Origin: Burkholderiales bacterium
GTDB lineage: Bacteria; Pseudomonadota; Gammaproteobacteria; Burkholderiales; Burkholderiaceae_D
Direction: 5' to 3'
Assembly (NCBI GenBank): GCA_016197345.1
Contig: JACPVY010000306.1
Span: 1-15,979, forward strand
Length of the DNA stretch: 15,979 bases
Under the pieces are notes generated by a model. It was not told the origin of the DNA. It saw nothing but the letters and a program-made list of their open reading frames with translations, and searched no databases. Position numbers and translations under genes: made by a program. Position 1 is the first letter of the stretch. Every line of letters begins with the position of its first letter. Below are positions 14,782 to 15,979 of the stretch, in pieces.

Positions 14782-15734
14782 TGCCCTCCGACCTGAACAT
14801 TACCGAATTGAATGAAAACGCGCGCCGTCAGTATATTGATGCGGTTGCGGCGTTTACGGCATTGGAAGCTGCGCAGGAAAAGGCGGCGCAAGTGCGGGGT
14901 GGCATGTTTTGGAAAGAAAATGCCAGCGGTAGCTACCTGATACGCACCAATCTGGACAATTCCCAAAAAAGCCTAGGGCCGCGTTCCCCTGAAACCGAAG
15001 CGATGTTTGCCCGTTTTACCACGCGCAAGGCTGAACTGGCGCAACGTGTGACCAAGTTGAAAGAAGCGCTAGTCACGCATCAAAGGATGAATCGCGCCTT
15101 GCATGTCGGGCGCAGCCCACAGATTTTGGTGGATATTTTGCGCGCTTTGCATAAGGCGGATGTGGCGCAATATTTTTTGGTGGTTGGCACGCACGCGCTA
15201 TACGCGTATGAGGCGGCGGCAGGCGTGCGCTTTAGTGCAGGTGCGCTGGCGACTCAAGATGTCGATTTGCTGTGGGATACGCGCACCCGGCTTACTTTTG
15301 TTGCCCAAATGCAGGGGCAGAATTTATCAATGCTGGGTTTGCTGAAAAAAGTTGATCCTAGTTTTGAACTGCGCGACGACCAGCTTTATACCGCAGTGAA
15401 TGATAGTGGTTTTGAGGTGGACATTATCCGCCGCGAAGCAGCCGATCATGACCCGCACCCATTGCGTTTGACTGAGAATGCCGGGGACTTTGGGGTGGTG
15501 CAGGCAAAAAATGCCGGGGTGTTGTTGAGTAGCCCAGTGTTTGATGCAGTGATCGTATCGACGAATGGCCACATGGCGCGCATGCGCACGGTAGCACCGA
15601 TGGCGTTTGTTGGGTTCAAGCGCTGGATGGCGAACCAGCAGAGCCGGGATGGCTTGAAAAAATCCCGCGATGTGTTGCAGGCGGAACTGGTAGAGCGGGT
15701 GGTGCAGGAATATTTGCCCAATTGGTTGGGGTAG
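14781..15734 (+). CDS. GSU2403-family nucleotidyltransferase-fold protein
   Basis: 317 residues. The first 100 or so are helical and charged, including GGMFWKENASGSYLIRT and NSQKSLGPRSPETE. The nucleotidyltransferase core begins with VVGTHALYAYE (G136-T137) and the metal-binding pair TQDVDLLWD (D160, D162), with a probable third acidic position in FEVDIIRRE. This matches the family annotated as GSU2403 family nucleotidyltransferase fold protein (Pfam NTP_transf_8), whose function is not established. The fold is shared with MNT and AbiEii-type enzymes that add nucleotides to tRNA or protein, some of which act as toxins, so a role in stress or phage defence is possible but unproven. No antitoxin-like partner sits beside it. 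The ATG at 14781 lacks a ribosome site and lies in the right arm of a palindrome. Confidence 0.85.
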   Translation: MPSDLNITELNENARRQYIDAVAAFTALEAAQEKAAQVRGGMFWKENASGSYLIRTNLDNSQKSLGPRSPETEAMFARFTTRKAELAQRVTKLKEALVTHQRMNRALHVGRSPQILVDILRALHKADVAQYFLVVGTHALYAYEAAAGVRFSAGALATQDVDLLWDTRTRLTFVAQMQGQNLSMLGLLKKVDPSFELRDDQLYTAVNDSGFEVDIIRREAADHDPHPLRLTENAGDFGVVQAKNAGVLLSSPVFDAVIVSTNGHMARMRTVAPMAFVGFKRWMANQQSRDGLKKSRDVLQAELVERVVQEYLPNWLG

Positions 15735-15794
15735 TTTCGACTGCAATAGTTGCGCTTGCGGTGGCGGCGAGTTGGCGTGATTTGGCGGCGTGCG

Positions 15795-15979
15795 TCACGC
15801 TTCACCCAGCGCTTGCTGTTTGACCTGTGCTAGCACCTCGTCGATGGTGCTTTGCAATGCGGCCAAATCGGTGCCGCGCTTGCGCAGCCAGCTTGATAGT
15901 GGGGCAAAGGCGGGATCAAGCAGCAGGTCGGCGAGGCGCGGGATGGGTAGCTCGGTTTGGCTGGCGTGGGCGCGGCGGA
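15795..15979 (-). CDS. C-terminal end of an unidentified protein
   Basis: On the minus strand a frame is open from the window edge to TGA at 15797-15795, giving 60 residues: it begins RRAHASQTELPIPRLADLL and ends IDEVLAQVKQQALGEA. The pattern (helical, leucine-rich, PAFAPLSSWLRKRG) looks like real coding sequence, with no stop over 180 bases. Too little is present to name a family. It converges on the nucleotidyltransferase gene with a gap of 60 bp. Confidence 0.65.
   Translation of the reverse strand, partial: RRAHASQTELPIPRLADLLLDPAFAPLSSWLRKRGTDLAALQSTIDEVLAQVKQQALGEA

Noticed and set aside
1..15979. tRNA genes, riboswitches, CRISPR arrays, intact insertion sequences or phage genes
   Set aside because: Looked for on both strands; no T-loop signatures, regularly spaced repeats, transposase or phage proteins were seen.

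Overview
The window is chromosomal DNA from a proteobacterium, most likely a betaproteobacterium of the order Burkholderiales. An Oxalobacteraceae or Undibacterium-like source is a guess from gene content and style: an OFA-type oxalate/formate antiporter end, a PilJ/NarX-type nitrate sensor, a GSU2403-family nucleotidyltransferase, moderate GC and frequent TTG leucine codons. There is no tRNA, rRNA, CRISPR array, phage gene or intact transposase. Most genes are ordinary housekeeping or accessory genes on the plus strand, with short gaps or 4-bp overlaps.

Layout. 1-342: the 3' end of an OFA-family MFS transporter with a strong terminator. 472-2910: an MtfA-like M90 peptidase, then a Sfp-type phosphopantetheinyl transferase translationally coupled to a metallophosphoesterase. 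2917-3219 (minus): a 100-residue protein not recognised. 3473-5657: a CpdB-like periplasmic nucleotidase lipoprotein with a near-textbook PHO box/-10 promoter and its own terminator. 5688-7327: a membrane-anchored Sel1-repeat protein overlapping a DUF2520 Rossmann protein that carries one in-frame amber stop. 7492-8676 (minus): a membrane diguanylate cyclase. 9090-10281: a MAPEG membrane protein and an unrecognised 120-residue protein. 10322-13988: a molybdenum-related block, with a molybdopterin-oxidoreductase-fold protein (minus) divergent from mobB, followed by a NarX-type kinase cut off just after its H-box and an intact NarL-type regulator. 14046-14504: a MarR regulator. 14781-15734: a GSU2403-family nucleotidyltransferase behind a 13-bp inverted repeat that covers its -10 box and start codon. 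15795-15979 (minus): the C-terminal end of an unidentified protein.

The window shows gene decay (amber stop in the DUF2520 gene, loss of the NarX catalytic domain) and a dispersed palindromic repeat family (GTAGGGTGGGCAA type) at 3272, 7321, 14523 and 14600. The clearest functional inferences are phosphate-starvation control of the CpdB-like lipoprotein, a coupled PPTase/phosphoesterase pair, loss of signalling input to the NarL-type regulator, and a probably self-regulated orphan nucleotidyltransferase. I do not see a clearly new multi-gene system. The nucleotidyltransferase with its palindromic promoter and the PPTase/phosphoesterase pair are the best candidates for something undescribed.
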